Shown one piece after another: positions 22,991 to 35,725 of a DNA stretch of 64,000 bases. Each line of letters begins with the position of its first letter. The stretch's first letter is position 1. The position numbers were made by a program, and so were the translations under genes. Below the pieces are notes generated by a model that worked only from the letters and a program-made list of their open reading frames with translations, made no database searches and was not told where the DNA came from. The DNA is from Pyrenopolyporus hunteri (Eukaryota; Ascomycota; Sordariomycetes; Xylariales; Hypoxylaceae), in assembly GCA_902806595.1 (NCBI GenBank), contig CADCXC010000010.1:1612001-1676000 (forward strand), written 5' to 3'.

Positions 22991-25199
22991 ATGCCCGACT
23001 TCTTCCCCTTTATCCCCGGGACCGAGACCGGCAGCGCCGCGCGGCAGCACGCGAGCGACGCCTCTCCGCTCCTGGGCCGCTTCCGCGCCGTGCCCCCCTC
23101 CGCCGCCACCCGCTACCAACAACTCGGGCTGCTGTCCTCCCTGTCGTCGTCCTCCTCCTCCTCCGCCGCCGCCGCTGGGGGCCGCGGGAGTGTCCATATC
23201 GGGTATGGCTCGCTGCTCGTCGCAGGCGCTGACGAAGAAGACGAAGAAGATGACGATGATGAAGATGATGACGGGGACGAGGATAGCGGGAATAACGACG
23301 GTAATAATAATGCTAATAATGGTAATGGTAATAACGGCAGACGATGCGGGCACGTGGTGAAGAGGAGGGCGCGCCGGTTCGCGCGGCTTGTCCGGCGGAG
23401 CGTCAGAGACTTGTGGGTGGCGCCGCGGCAGACGGCCGTCAAGCGTGTGGTCGAGACCTGGTGGAGTCGCTGGGGAGTTTTGGTTTTCCTGCCTGCTGCT
23501 CTGGTGAGTCCGTAATTTACGTTATTTATCCATCCCAACGGTTACCATTTTCTATACCGGGTAGCCGGACTCCTTAAGGGGGCAAGGACGGGATAGCTAA
23601 GTGAAGCTCGTGAATAGCATTATGATTGCATGGGCTGACGAGTATGTGATATACAATATCTAGTCGGTAGCATGGTGCGCGATCCCATTCCCGCAGTATC
23701 CTTTCGCTCCCGACTCGCACGACCGCCCCAAACCCTATCACGATGCCGGGAACGTGCCGGACCCGCCTTCCAACCACCGAATACCCGGTCACGGTGAAGC
23801 GCGCGTGCAGGTCAACTTCTGGTTCTTCCTTCTAGTGTACTATGGGTTCTACAACCTGACGGCACTGATATGGATCACCAAAGTATTCAACATCTACTCC
23901 CTCAACTGGTGGCCGTCGGCTCTTGGCTTCCCCCTGACGATCTCGCTCATAGCCGTCCTCTCCCTCGCGGCTCCTATACCCGTCTACCTAATCCCGGAGA
24001 CGCGCTTCTTGACGGTCCATAACACCGCCTGGGTCAGTTGGACCTTCGTCATCATGGCTATGCCTGTGGCTATCGCCTTCTGCATCCTGATGACGCACGA
24101 ACGTCACCTGAGCCTGAGACACTCGCTCAGTGAAACCCAGCGCATATTCACGAGCTCGTGGTGGACCGGAAAGTCCGACACGCTTTCGGCTAGCCGATAC
24201 TATAACCGGCGCCGGGGGTTAATAATTGGTCGGAGCGCCGCCTCTTTCGATCCGGACGCCGCGCTCCAGATCACGGACCAGCCTCGGCCGGTCATACCTG
24301 CGTTTTTGCAGCGACGCCGCTGGTTGCCAGCCAGTTTCGTGCGCTTCGTATGGTTCTGTCTTGCGTTGTTCATTGGCCTGATAGCCTACCTGATAGGAGA
24401 GGCGTATGCTGAGATCTATCTACGAACGCTACCGCATAACAGTTTCGAAACCATCGTCTACGTCTACAGCTGGGTTGTGACAGTCCATCTATTAGACGCG
24501 CTTACGGGTTGGATTCTCGGCGGCAACGAAGGGGAACGAGTAGGAAGCTATCCCCTGAGTTGGATCTTTAAGCTGTAAGTCTTCATTGGGCGCGCCAACC
24601 TACCTCCAGAGAAATCCACTGACGAGATGAGCAGATACTTCATGTTGACATACCAAACTTACGTTCGCGCGCTATACGCGCGCCTCCGCTCGCCGTCTCA
24701 GTTCATCTGGCTTCAGGCTCTCTCATCCGGTTTCCTCATCATCCTCACCCCCTTAACTATGACGCAGACCTACCATCGAATACTATCGATGCTGGGTTTG
24801 ACTACCCAGTCGTATGGCTCCTACCAGAAGATTTGCACCAGAAACGTCTTCATCCGTTTCCTGGCCGAAAACGTGAGCATGCTCACGTTCCTGGGCAGCA
24901 TTCTAGTGCTGCACTTCGGAGCCAACAAGGACGTTTACCCGTACTTCGCTTTCGACAATCCGAATGAGTTGTACGATTTCGATCTAACCTTCTACGCGTC
25001 CACAATTACTTGGGCTTGCGAGCTAGCGGCGGGCATCGTGCTCAGAGGCTTGATTCGGTGGATATTTGGGGTCAACGCCAACGTCGAAGGCAAGATGGAC
25101 CTAGCAGTATGGCCAGAGCTGCTACCTACGAGCGTAGCGGTTATGCTACACGTACTGCAGAGCATGCTATTTTCAATCATCCGGTTGCAGTTTCGGTGA
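22991..25199 (+). CDS. Multi-pass membrane protein, fungal family of unknown function
   Basis: I do not recognise a named family. Exons by eye: 22991-23503, 23697-24574 and 24635-25199, giving 651 residues. Introns are 193 nt (GTGAGT to CCGCAG) and 60 nt (GTAAGT, CTGAC branch, GCAG). The N-terminal 120 residues are low complexity: a poly-Ser run, an Asp/Glu tract near residues 80-97 and an Asn/Gly run after it. A strongly basic stretch (KRRARRFARLVRRS) follows before the first hydrophobic segment. After exon 1 there are about nine further hydrophobic segments, including NFWFFLLVYYGFYNLTALIW, FVWFCLALFIGLIAYLIGEA and LLPTSVAVMLHVLQSMLFSI. The ends of the hydrophobic blocks agree with both splices. 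The membrane it occupies and its transport or sensor role cannot be told from sequence. Confidence 0.8.
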
Positions 25200-28100
25200 C
25201 GGCATGGTGGAGGAAAAGCTCTTGTCAAGCTGATGTGGAGGGCCTGGATTGGTCCCCCCCGGAGACGTTTTGCAGCTCGGTTAGGCGTGGCCAGCTAATA
25301 CTGGGCTTCAAAACGTCCCCAAGAACAAGCGGATCGAATCTTATCGCAAAAAAAGGTACGCGCTAGAGGGAAACTGATGGTGGTCGGCCGGCAAGAGATT
25401 CCTGGTTGTCAAAGTAGCGGACTGTGTTCCGGGCCGTGGACGGTCTCGTTTGCCTTCAGTTTTTTTTTTTTTTCTTCGTTCCAGTTGACATGCAAAGGTG
25501 CCCAAGGCGGAGTAGATGATACCCTTTTTAGAATAAATACCTTACTTTGTAGAATAAGATATTCTCCGGTTGCTAACCAAATCCCGGTAACGGCCTTCCC
25601 CGTGGCTTACGCGGAGATGGTGTGCAGTTGTGACGTGGACGTAGTAAAGATGCATAGGTACGGTAGGTATGGTTCTAATTGTTCATTGTGATGCCGTAAT
25701 CCTAGAAAAGATAGAGCTAGGGGTGAAATGCGCACGTCCGTAAGGTAGGGAGAACAGACTTTGCCAAAGCTGTTCTTTTTTTTCCAAGCTTGGTATCCAT
25801 CCTGAAGACTTCTATCTCTGCATCCAGGTGGGGTCACCGATTGGTGGAGAGGTCTATAATGCACGAAATACTGCATACCCGGTCTGTGCTAGTTCTGAGG
25901 AGGCCGAAAACACCTCGAGAATTGGTATAAAACTGCGGAGTGGTACGTATTCGGCTGGGTGAGCGTGCAAGATGTTTGACAGCGTTGTGTTTTCTTTCTG
26001 GTCACATAGTATCATATATTGTAGTATATTAGGGGGTCGGCAAATACGAAGGGGGAGGCGTGTGGGTGTGTGGGTGTTGGGTGTGGGATATCTTCTTTAT
26101 GGCCACATCCGAAAATGCATCCGGTCGCCTAAACCCATCCGGTGCTTTGCCCCAGGATCGGGTCGGCCGTGTACATACGCACGGCGCCAGCAGATGGGGA
26201 TGAGGCCATATTAACATATGTCTGAATCGGCCGATTGCATGATGTCGTACACCCCTTCGATACGGCGGGTGGCGTTTGTCAATCATTGCGGTCTACTAGC
26301 AGCAAGATCGGTTGTCCGGGACGCGTGTCACATCCCGGGAGATGAGACTGCTGCAGGGCAGGCAGAGAGAGGCAAGGCGTTTTACCAAAAGGGTGCTGCG
26401 GCCATCTCGACCTTACAGCCTGGAGCAAAAAGCCTAGAACACCTCAGGGCTGATGGCGGACGTGATGTGTCGTTTGAAGTGATCGACAGATTTGCAGATC
26501 CACCAATATCGGTCATTCGATAAGGCTGCGCTCGTCAACGTCCAGCATCCATCAACTCAGTATAGTGCCTCTGAGATGACTTGAAACTGTCTCTGGAATC
26601 CGCAAGCCCTGCCGCTATCCAATGCCGACTCGTAGACCGACAAGAATAAGTCAATCAAGTACTAAATACTTGACAAACCTAGGAGACTGGCGGTGAACAC
26701 ATGCAGCCAACTAAACCCGTAGTTCAGCTCCCCGGCATATCTACGAATAGGAAGCCATAAAGCGCGGTCGGGATACAGTACCTCAACCATGCGGGGGAAT
26801 GGACATGTGCTGAAACGCTGAAAATAAAGAGCTCTATGCAGAGAGGGCGTTGAAGTGAAACCAATGCAGGCCGCATATCATCGCATGAGAGGCATGCCAG
26901 GGTTCGATGACCCACGCGGATAGTGAAGGTCCAACTATAATGTAGAACCTCTAAGGGGTGGGCTCTAATATCACGGAACGATAACAGTAGTCTTCCTGTC
27001 TTTCAAAAATGCCGGGTTGCCACAAGGGGTTAGACTACAGCATCGAGAAGGGTTAAAGCAAGTGTCCCGATTGGAATTAAGCTGAATATCGAGCCAGAAA
27101 GCTTGCGACTTGGGAGCTTTTGTGAATTAGATATGGGATATGATGGCTTACATGTTCTTCTCAGCACGAGCTGGTGGGTAGCACAATCAGTCACCGCGAA
27201 CCAAAGAATGGGGGCCATGACTGGCATGCCATTATCAGAATCGCTTGCTCAGGAACACGAGCCGATGCTTATTAGTCCCTAGCTGAATGGGCGGCCAAAC
27301 CCAGGACTAAGTATGGCCGGCTTACGCGAAAAAGAAGAGATAAACCTGGCAACTCAATTTAGTGTAGACGTCGCGGTAGGAGTTTTGTCTTTTGATTCGG
27401 CGAAACCGGCGGGTTAATATGTACGAGGCTGTATCGATCCAAACTCTTCAATGCGTTTCGAGAACAAGACCCGGCTAGAAGACTTGCTAGTTGTAATGCC
27501 CACTCGTCGAGCATCCAATCATCCGGGTATGCTCCCCGGCCCAGAGCACTAGATAAATAACTAGAGTTGACGGAACCCTTGAGTGCGTCTTGGTGTAGTT
27601 TTGTAGTTCGGACCCAGGTATGTGAATAAATGGGTGATACGGTTACAAGATCAAATAGATGTTGGCCACTACATTTGGATCCCCTGGCTCGGTTGTCGAG
27701 CATGCAAGAGATGTGGTTGCAGTAGCCGGAGTACGTTGTGCCACCTCGATCGAAGGGGGCCGACTCCATAGTACGTTGATTCGATCAGAAGTGAGCCGAC
27801 GACCAGTAGGGCGTAACCCAATTCTTTGAGCCCCACGTCCATTGGCGGGATACGAGCCTTGTCGGTCGACGCAAGAGTTTACGTACATTGTATATAAATA
27901 CCATATACTTTATAAATGTTGATTCTAGTGGTATTTAGAGAAGCAGCGGCTTACCGAGTACGAGGTCTCTTTCAAACTGATCCTAACTGGACCCTGCCGG
28001 AGATCTCTATCGGCGGTGTATGGGTATAAGGACGTAGTATAGTATATATACTATACCCAGGTAGTAAATAGACGGCTGATTTCTTGATAGAGTCAATAAC

Positions 28101-30896
28101 ACCTTGTTAGTCAATGATCACCTCGATCACCTCATCCATGCTCCACACAGCACGACCCGAGGTGGCGATTGGGGGTCCTTATACCGGTGGCCCGTTTGAT
28201 AGCCAGGTAGCACGTAGGAATGTAGATTCTTGTCCTAATCACGTAGCCAAGCACCCAAGGCCGCGATCGAAACGGAACCGGGCAAGGGTTGTGCGAGGCA
28301 CCATCGCTACAAGGTAGGAGATCGGATGCAGGGTCGGTAGGTGTGAGTACCCGAGGGTTGGTTTGTGGAAGAAGTCGGGAATATTGGGGAGAGTTAGGCG
28401 ATGACTCAGAAGTTGAAGAGATTATTGGCAATATTATTAAAAAGAAAGAGAAGAGGAAGAGAGAAAAAAAAGTACTTAGATTATCTCTTGAGCAAGTAAA
28501 ATGTGGGGCCTGACAGGAAGAAAGAAAGGACTAAATCGCGATTTCCTACGTGTAAAGCTTTTCGACGATAAGTACCTACCTGCTACTACCTGCTGTATAG
28601 TATCGAGGCGGGGTGACTAATTGCTTAACTCTCTGATCCCTGATCTTACTTCCATCAATTGAACCAAATGTTTAACAACACGGAATGCACGTATGTGCCG
28701 TATCGTACCTAGGTAGGTACCTAGTTACGCAGCTATACCAATATATGCGGATTACTACTTACATCCCAAATCCTACAAACCATCCTAGGCTGGTATATAC
28801 ATGCAATTTCTTACCTTGCTTTCATATCGCCTCTGATGAAACTTGGCCTACTGCGCAGCACTTGGCCCTATTATACGCGATATGTCTTAGGTTGCCTGCA
28901 ACTTAAGACGTGTTATGCGGGCGTACGTATGTATGGTAGGCAACTAATTTACGTATAGTTAATAAGTTGTCATAAACTACAGGTAACTTTCCATTATGAA
29001 TTTTCCCCCTCTCCCCCCCATTTTCTGACATCTCATATCTGCTCAAATCTACCTTCTCAAGCAAGATACTGTGCCATTCGGGGCCCTCCATCTCGAGACC
29101 TAGACTAGTTCCACGATTGCCATTTTATTCCCCGCGGTAAGCCTATTCTACGACCGAGTAGATGGTTTAGGAAGGTGAGAAATTTTTTATATACCGTTCG
29201 ACCGACATTTGGTGTTTTCCCAACTGGTTATCCCGTAACGCTTCCCCTGATCGTCCCATTCCTTCGGACAAATTTGTATGGTCTCAATGCTTCTAGAATG
29301 AGTCTACCCTTTTCGGACATCTGGATAACTGAGAAGAGACATGTAGACCGGGTATGCGTACGTGCAACAGTACGCCCATCTCCATCACTCTCCGGAGGCC
29401 CAGCGTTGCCATTGCACCGCATCCACATGCGTGGTAGCTCACGCCTTTACGGAGACGTCGAGGGAAGTGCGATATAGGTAGGTAGGTATACGACTTATTA
29501 ATTCTCTTACCGACTCTCCGTCGTTTAGCGTTCCACGACCAGTATTATGTAAATGTAGCTGCTAATAGAAGCACGGCGTTGACCGGAACAAGCCATCAGC
29601 GGAGAGGCAATCCCTGATAACGCAGACGGTTCTGCATAGGTTCTAGTCCTTCGTACGGTATGGTATGGTGGCATTAGGAGGCAGTGGGGTTTCGAATGGT
29701 GAGCAACCGAGAAAAAACCCTTGCACCGCCCACCTGCTATACCCACGAGAGGGGCAGAGGGGTTCATCATTCGTCCTGGATATTACCTGGAAGCGTGTTC
29801 GTACCTGATTATGAATAATTAAATCTCCTGAAGCCGGCATGGATACTTTCCACTACACCGACGCACCCGTCGATGTTTTATCGTAATTAAATTTATTTCA
29901 TTTTATTTTCTTCCATTTTTGTTCTTATTTCTTTTCCGTATTCTTCAATTGTATGACAGATGACGACTTACATGTGGTACCTTAGGTACATAGATACCGC
30001 GGTACCTATTATCGGTATCTCATATCTCATCTTTCCAGCTACAGCTTACCTATCTCGGTAAGTGGGCTATCAATTAAGCTTGCTTTAGAACCTGCTTTAG
30101 GGTCCCAGCTAGCTTTGTTGGTGGGGTTTCAACTGTGCTGTACTCTCTACATGTAGGTACGGAACAAAGTAGCCGTCTGACCATTAAAACGTAAGTACCT
30201 AGATACCGGTACTCTGGTACGACAGAACAAGTGCCTAGGCACGTTGAGTTGGGAAGTCTACCCCTCCAAAGGAAAAAAAAAAAAAATTCAACAGGAGCAA
30301 AAGTATGATTCACCTCAGCAGCTTCATCCCACTCTCACGTCTCCACTTGCTCCTAGAACCTGTCCTTGTCTGAGCTTCCCGTCTTCCCTATCCAACGACC
30401 GTCACACCTCTTTTTTTTTTTCTCACTACCCCTACTTCTTATTACTTGCCTGTGTATTTTTTTAACGGTACACACGTGTTGTACATCCCACAGACCGCAA
30501 ACCCACTAAGGGCTGCAGCTGTTATTATTATATTATTATTTATTTTTGTTATTATCTCCCACCCGGGTTGGCGGCAAGCAGGCTAGCCACCTTTTACCAC
30601 CTTTTACCACCTCCTTCTATCCCATACCGCCCCCTGCGCGTTCCTCCGCGGTCACTTCTGAGGCGGCCTCGTCTTTACCTGTTTGTGTCTGACTTGGCTT
30701 TTTTTTTCTGCCTTGCTGCCTATCCCTATTCGTCTTTTCTACTACCCTCCTGGCTCTTCCACTGTGCCACACCCCCCAGAAATTTTTCTTGCATTATCCT
30801 CCACCGTCTCTTCCAGAGTACACATATCGTCTATCTTGCCCTTAACTCCTCGCCGCCCTTCTCCCCCCTCCCTCTTTTCCCTTCTCTTCCCTCAGC
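25200..30896. other. 5.7-kb intergenic region without a recognised gene
   Basis: Base composition is ordinary. I see poly-T at about 25460-25473, a CCTAGGTAGGTACCTAG motif at 28705-28724, poly-A at about 30271-30284, and a long pyrimidine-rich stretch (30,380-30,890) that is probably the promoter and leader of the APRT gene. Short ORFs on both strands lack domains or splice support. Confidence 0.5.
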
Positions 30897-32119
30897 ATGA
30901 GCGGTCTTGCCACCTCCAACACCCCCGTTGATCCTGTGGCAGCCAACCTAGATCAGCCAAGCATCACCCCAATTGCTACATCCGATGCCTCGCGACGAGA
31001 GCCCGCCTCCTCCGCCTCCGGTACCGCCGAACTCGCCGGTCAATCGGTAAATCCTCTGCTGGCGCACGAGCAGGAGAAGCTTGAGACTGCTAAGAAACTA
31101 GTCATCGACTCGCTGAGATTCGTACCTGACTTCCCCATCCCCGGCATAAAGTTCATCGACATACTACCGATATTCCACAACCCAGTCGCCTTTGAGTCCC
31201 TCCTCGAAGTACTCGTCCTCCTCACACGAGAACGATTCAGCAACCAGATTCCAGATGTCATAGTGGGTCTGGAAGCGCGCGGTTTCCTCTTTGGGCCTTC
31301 ACTTGCATTGAGGCTCAACCGTCCATTCGTCCCGGTCCGGAAGAAGGGCAAGATGCCCGGCGCGTGCCGGACAGTTGAATATAAGAAAGAATATGGAAAA
31401 GACGAGTTTCAGGTGCAAACCGATGCTATCAAGCCCGGACAGAATTGCTTGATTGTCGACGACATCATAGCTACTGGTGAGTAGAGTGTTTTGCGTCCTT
31501 TACATAGTATTCGTGTTTTCCGCCGGCCTCAGGCTCTCAGCGTCAAGTTACAAGACGGTCCCCTCGCTACCTGGGCCGTTCCATCCCCCCCTCCCCCCTA
31601 ATTTACACCGCCCTAGAGAATACGCCCGCTTCAGATCTAGGTCAATTCCGATCATACTGCTACACCGCTTAGTGGTGTCAGGATGAGTAAAATGCCTAGT
31701 GGTGGTATTTAAGAGTACGGCCACCATGGAAAGCATACTCCTACCTGGACCCGGCAGAGCCGAAGATTAGACTTCCGGCAAGAATCAATGCCCATCGTGT
31801 CGGCTCTAAACGCCTCCGGTGCTCGCAATCACAAGGCTACCCGACTGGACAGTGTCTTTCCCTAATTCAACGCACTAGACGAGCATCGTTCACAACCTGT
31901 CTTCTAGCGTGCTTTTCTTATTCAGCCGTTTCGGCCTGTCCTCTTGACTGACTTTATGAATCAGGAGGAACCGCTGCCGCTGCTGGCCAACTAGTGGAGC
32001 TGTCTGATGCCAAAGTCATGGGTTACCTGTTCATGATTGAGATTACAAACCTCAAAGGCAAAGCCCTGCTAGGCGACAAACCCATGATTACCCTGGTTGA
32101 ACACGATGAGGAAGAATAG
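30897..32119 (+). CDS. apt1: Adenine phosphoribosyltransferase (APRT)
   Basis: Purine-salvage enzyme, cytosolic, converting adenine and PRPP to AMP and pyrophosphate. Exons by eye: 30897-31476 and 31965-32119, giving 244 residues. The fold starts at about residue 60; LRFVPDFPIPGIKFIDILP, VGLEARGFLFGPSLA (124-138) and RKKGKMPG (148-155) are APRT signatures. The PRPP-binding loop CLIVDDIIATGGTAAAAG (184-201) is cut by the intron after the first base of the Gly194 codon and is restored exactly by the GTGAGT to ATCAG splice. The 488-nt intron is long for this genome; unspliced mRNA would stop one codon after the loop begins. The first 55 residues are Ser/Pro/Ala-rich and additional to the bacterial enzyme, which is common in filamentous fungi. 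A CT-rich leader precedes the ATG. Confidence 0.93.
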
Positions 32120-34960
32120 ATCCCTTGATTACCCGCCTTAGCATTCCCTCTTCCTGCGTACGAGAAAAGCTTCATCCCCAAGATATACGTTCGAGGATGA
32201 TATAATTCACAAACCCCACCAATCAACAGTCAACCCCTAATTTTAGACGTCTCCCGGACTTTATTGGATGGTTGGGCAGAATAGAACGCTGGCTGGTTGC
32301 TACAGTACTTCAGCGCAGCCGTAAGCACGGGTGGAGAGGCCTCCACGAGAGCTGGTTTGAGGTTGCATGGCCATGGCGTTAATGGAATACGAATAACACG
32401 GTGTAGTGAATTTCCGTTTTTACATGATTTGCTCATAGAGTCATAATTCCGTAATCCAGTCTAATCCCAACCTCCTCCCTGCTTGTCCGCCTCAAGGTGC
32501 CGCAAGTGTCTCCTAGCGTATCACCGATAACGTTGATGGGAACGACTTCGTGCTATCACGTCGATTAAACAACATGTCACAAAAGGTGGCACCAACTTTG
32601 TCATGATATCAAAGTTCATCACTATTCAGTTCTCGTGTTCTGGTCCTATTGTTATATAGGTGGCAGCCAAGTGAGTAGGCTCGGCTCATTGTCGTATGAA
32701 AATCTCGAAGTGGCGATATAACTTAATACATAGTAGGTATCTACCTAGGTAGGTATACATACGAGTTACCGTTTCTGGTTTATACCTACATGTAGGTCAA
32801 AGGTAACCCCATGAAGAAGCCCGATACTGAGCCATGATATCCCCCGCGGGTAGCTATAGTAGGTGCGTGGGTGAAGAATCGGTGTCCAATCATCGTCATC
32901 GCACCTTTCCCCCCAATACAACTTCCTTCATCACATGTCGATTTGTACCGTCCCAGCCGCGGTGTTGCCCACCTACATATAGCCCAATGTGTATGGTTTC
33001 ATCAATGTTATGTCCACCTAAAACATCACGCGCATGTCTGTTACCGAATGTAGGGCACCGTGGACGTCTATTGAGAGGCGTACTGCTACCAACGACAATA
33101 ATAGAGTTGCCGATGAGCTTTCCCCCCTACTTAGATCTAACCCTATTTAGGGCGCCAATCGATCCCCGAAGTCTATACTTTCACGTTTATCAGATGTACG
33201 TTATCCGACGTAGTCACGATGCCAGGATAATACCCCGGCCTACCCGAGTTATCAGCATACCTAGTCGTCGGAACGTAAACGATGGGTCCAAAGGTAACCC
33301 CATGATATTGACTATGGCGTACCGCAAGTTATTCCTCTTACGTAGACTCTATCCTTTAAGCTCGCCAAGGAGACTAAGGATCGAGATGGGACAACTGTAA
33401 AGAAAAAGAAAAAGTCCGTGGCGGCATAGCTGATTAGGCTCGAAGAGAGCGCGCCTAACATTGCCATGACAAAAGGAGCGCCTAGTCGTCTGATTCCCTC
33501 TGACTTAATCAGAACCGACAAATGAAGCCTAAGACCACCATACCGTGAGTACCACCTTCTCCTACCTTTTAGGTCACGCTCTCTCGCGAGACATGGAATG
33601 ACGTAGTTTCTACGAAGCCCATAGCATTAATGTCCCGACACTGTTTAGATTGTCTGTGTACGTAGGTAGTAAACCGAGTCATGCGAAGCATGATGCCATC
33701 TAAGTAATGGTATCTTGTACCAGGATCGTGTTGATAAGTGAATCGGCATAGATTCATGAATCTCATGAGCTACACTATGGTGCTGCAGCTACCCCCTTTA
33801 CTGAATACCTTCTATCGCCGTAGTAGTTGAAGGGTTGCGGCGGCATATAGGCGGGGGAGGTTGTAAAATTCTACATCCCTCGGCCGACGATATCGTTACG
33901 CACGTGGCGTTCGGCCGCATATTGGGAGCCGGAGCCGTCCTCAATACTCGAGAATTGAGGGCCGACTAAACACAAGGAACATTACGATTAGCAAAATCGC
34001 CGGAGATCTAGAAAAGGTATGTAGATTATAACACTCTTCATTGTAGTCCAATTCGACGTTGGGACTAGCGCTTGATCTATACGTGTGCCCATGAAACATC
34101 GCCGGATCCGTCGTGTCGGAACAATACGAGATTTAAGTCAGTCTTGGCAAGAAGTAGACGTCTCGACGGAAGAAAAGCCATCGATATGCTTCATATGGAC
34201 AAACCTCATCTATCCATCTGGTCGAAGATCGAATCTTGACGCTTTATCTACCCTATTTCCCACTAGCCACGAAGGATCAGAACGTAAATATCAAGGACGA
34301 TAGGGGGAGGTTTTAGAAGTCATCGTGAGCTAGGGCTCGTTTATGCAAGTGCCACGCACCCCGGATTTGACGTACCATTGACCGCCTAAGCGCCCTCGCC
34401 GGAGCTGGGAGCGCTGGAACCTTGGCCTTACCCCTGGCTTCAGCTTCGCCAATTGGGAATTAGTCCTAGGGTACAGCCACGTTTGGATTGTCGTCGGCCA
34501 ACCAGTCGAACAGAATTAGCTAAGGTAGAAAAGAAACGACCTCGTATCTCTCGTGCTGGAATAGAGCTACTGAAGGATAGCTCGTGCATGGGTGCGACGG
34601 GAACCAATTGGGCTCTGGTAAATCATCGTGGTCCCGGGCTTTAGCTTCGTTGGTAGGCTGAAATTGCTGGGGAGCTAAAAGCCTAGACTACAAGGGTGGG
34701 TTCGGAATGAGGATGCCTAGGCTCGCCAAGCAGGCGTCTGGCTGCCCTTTAATAATGACATCTCGTCTCTGATGTATTTCCAGGGCTATCTTCGTATTCA
34801 TTAATCGTCACACACACACCTCCGTCCATCTATCTCGCCGCTGGCGAAAGCCTTCACCGAAGAACCTCATAACGCACGCGCCAACTATTACGTAGCACGT
34901 ACCACCGCGACGACGACATTACGTAGATATTCCCTAGCCGAATCACGCGCTTCCAGAACC
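32120..34960. other. Intergenic region, no gene recognised
   Basis: About 2.8 kb between two plus-strand genes. A 188-codon plus-strand ORF at 32834-33400 has no recognisable domain and an irregular composition. A CTACCTAGGTAGGTAT motif lies at 32741-32756 and a short CA repeat at about 34807-34818, just upstream of the Cys-rich gene. Confidence 0.5.
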
Positions 34961-35725
34961 ATGCCGTCCTCGCTGACCACCGCGATCCCCACGGGCACGA
35001 TAGACACATGGTGTCTGGGTGCGCTACAATTCTACGACGGGTCGCGGCAAGGATGCGCGAGCGAGAAGAACGGGTTCGACCCGTCGGACTTCCAGACGTT
35101 CTGCTGCGACGGGGAAATCATCAACGTAGCCAAGGACATATGGATGCCGCTGACCAAGGAGGACCGGGCGATGAACCTGTCGGACCTGGTGTGCTGCGGG
35201 GTCCACGGGCCGCAGGCGGGCGGCGTGCTGCCGGTGAACACGGTGCACACGCAGTGCGTGGAGGGCGAGCCCACGCCGCTGGCCAGCATCGCCGGCACGA
35301 ACACCGACAACGCCGTCCTGTACCGGGTCACGTACACCAGCGCGAGCTTCGGCCAGAGCACGACCGCCGACTTCATACCCACCAATACCCCCGTGTGTCT
35401 CTGGGCGTACACGTCCGGTGTCGGGACGAAGGTCATTACGCTGCCGGCGCCGGAAATCACGGCCCCGCCCCCCGCGACGACGGATAAGTTCGGTAATCCT
35501 ATCTCCACTACGAGGCCTATCTCAAGTACGTCGGGTTCGGAGTCGACCTCGACGCCTGACACTACGGTTCTATCGGGGACGGCAGCACAGGGTAGCAGCG
35601 AGACGTCCAGCGCGCCGACGCCGTCCGAGACGCCATCGGGCGCTACCTCGGTTCGCACGAGCATACGGAAAGGTTGCATATACCTCGGTTTAGGTCTTGT
35701 GACCCTGAGCCTGCTCTGGAGCTGA
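34961..35725 (+). CDS. Cys-rich protein with Ser/Thr stalk and hydrophobic tail
   Basis: Single exon, 254 residues; family not recognised by name. The first 150 residues contain eight cysteines (C18, C32, C48, C49, C78, C79, C99 and C146), including two CC pairs (FCCDG and VCCG), which suggests a disulfide-bonded or metal-binding domain. Residues 165-230 are Ser/Thr/Pro-rich like an O-glycosylated stalk. The chain ends in CIYLGLGLVTLSLLWS, a hydrophobic tail like a GPI-anchor signal or single membrane anchor. That layout suits a cell-surface protein, but no N-terminal signal peptide is visible from this ATG, so an unseen upstream exon or unconventional export is possible. Codon use is strongly GC-ending, which supports real coding. 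Eight cysteines invite comparison with fungal CFEM or hydrophobin-like proteins, but the spacing fits neither. Confidence 0.7.
   Translation: MPSSLTTAIPTGTIDTWCLGALQFYDGSRQGCASEKNGFDPSDFQTFCCDGEIINVAKDIWMPLTKEDRAMNLSDLVCCGVHGPQAGGVLPVNTVHTQCVEGEPTPLASIAGTNTDNAVLYRVTYTSASFGQSTTADFIPTNTPVCLWAYTSGVGTKVITLPAPEITAPPPATTDKFGNPISTTRPISSTSGSESTSTPDTTVLSGTAAQGSSETSSAPTPSETPSGATSVRTSIRKGCIYLGLGLVTLSLLWS

Noticed and set aside
26890..26910. GGTTCGATGACC resembling a tRNA B-box
   Set aside because: It departs from the B-box consensus and no A-box or cloverleaf fits upstream.
28132..28431. 99-codon minus ORF with TGIRTPNRHLG-type text
   Set aside because: The wording resembles spurious translations seen in databases; no tRNA or protein domain could be placed.
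32834..33400. 188-codon plus-strand ORF
   Set aside because: No domain, erratic composition, no splice or leader signals.
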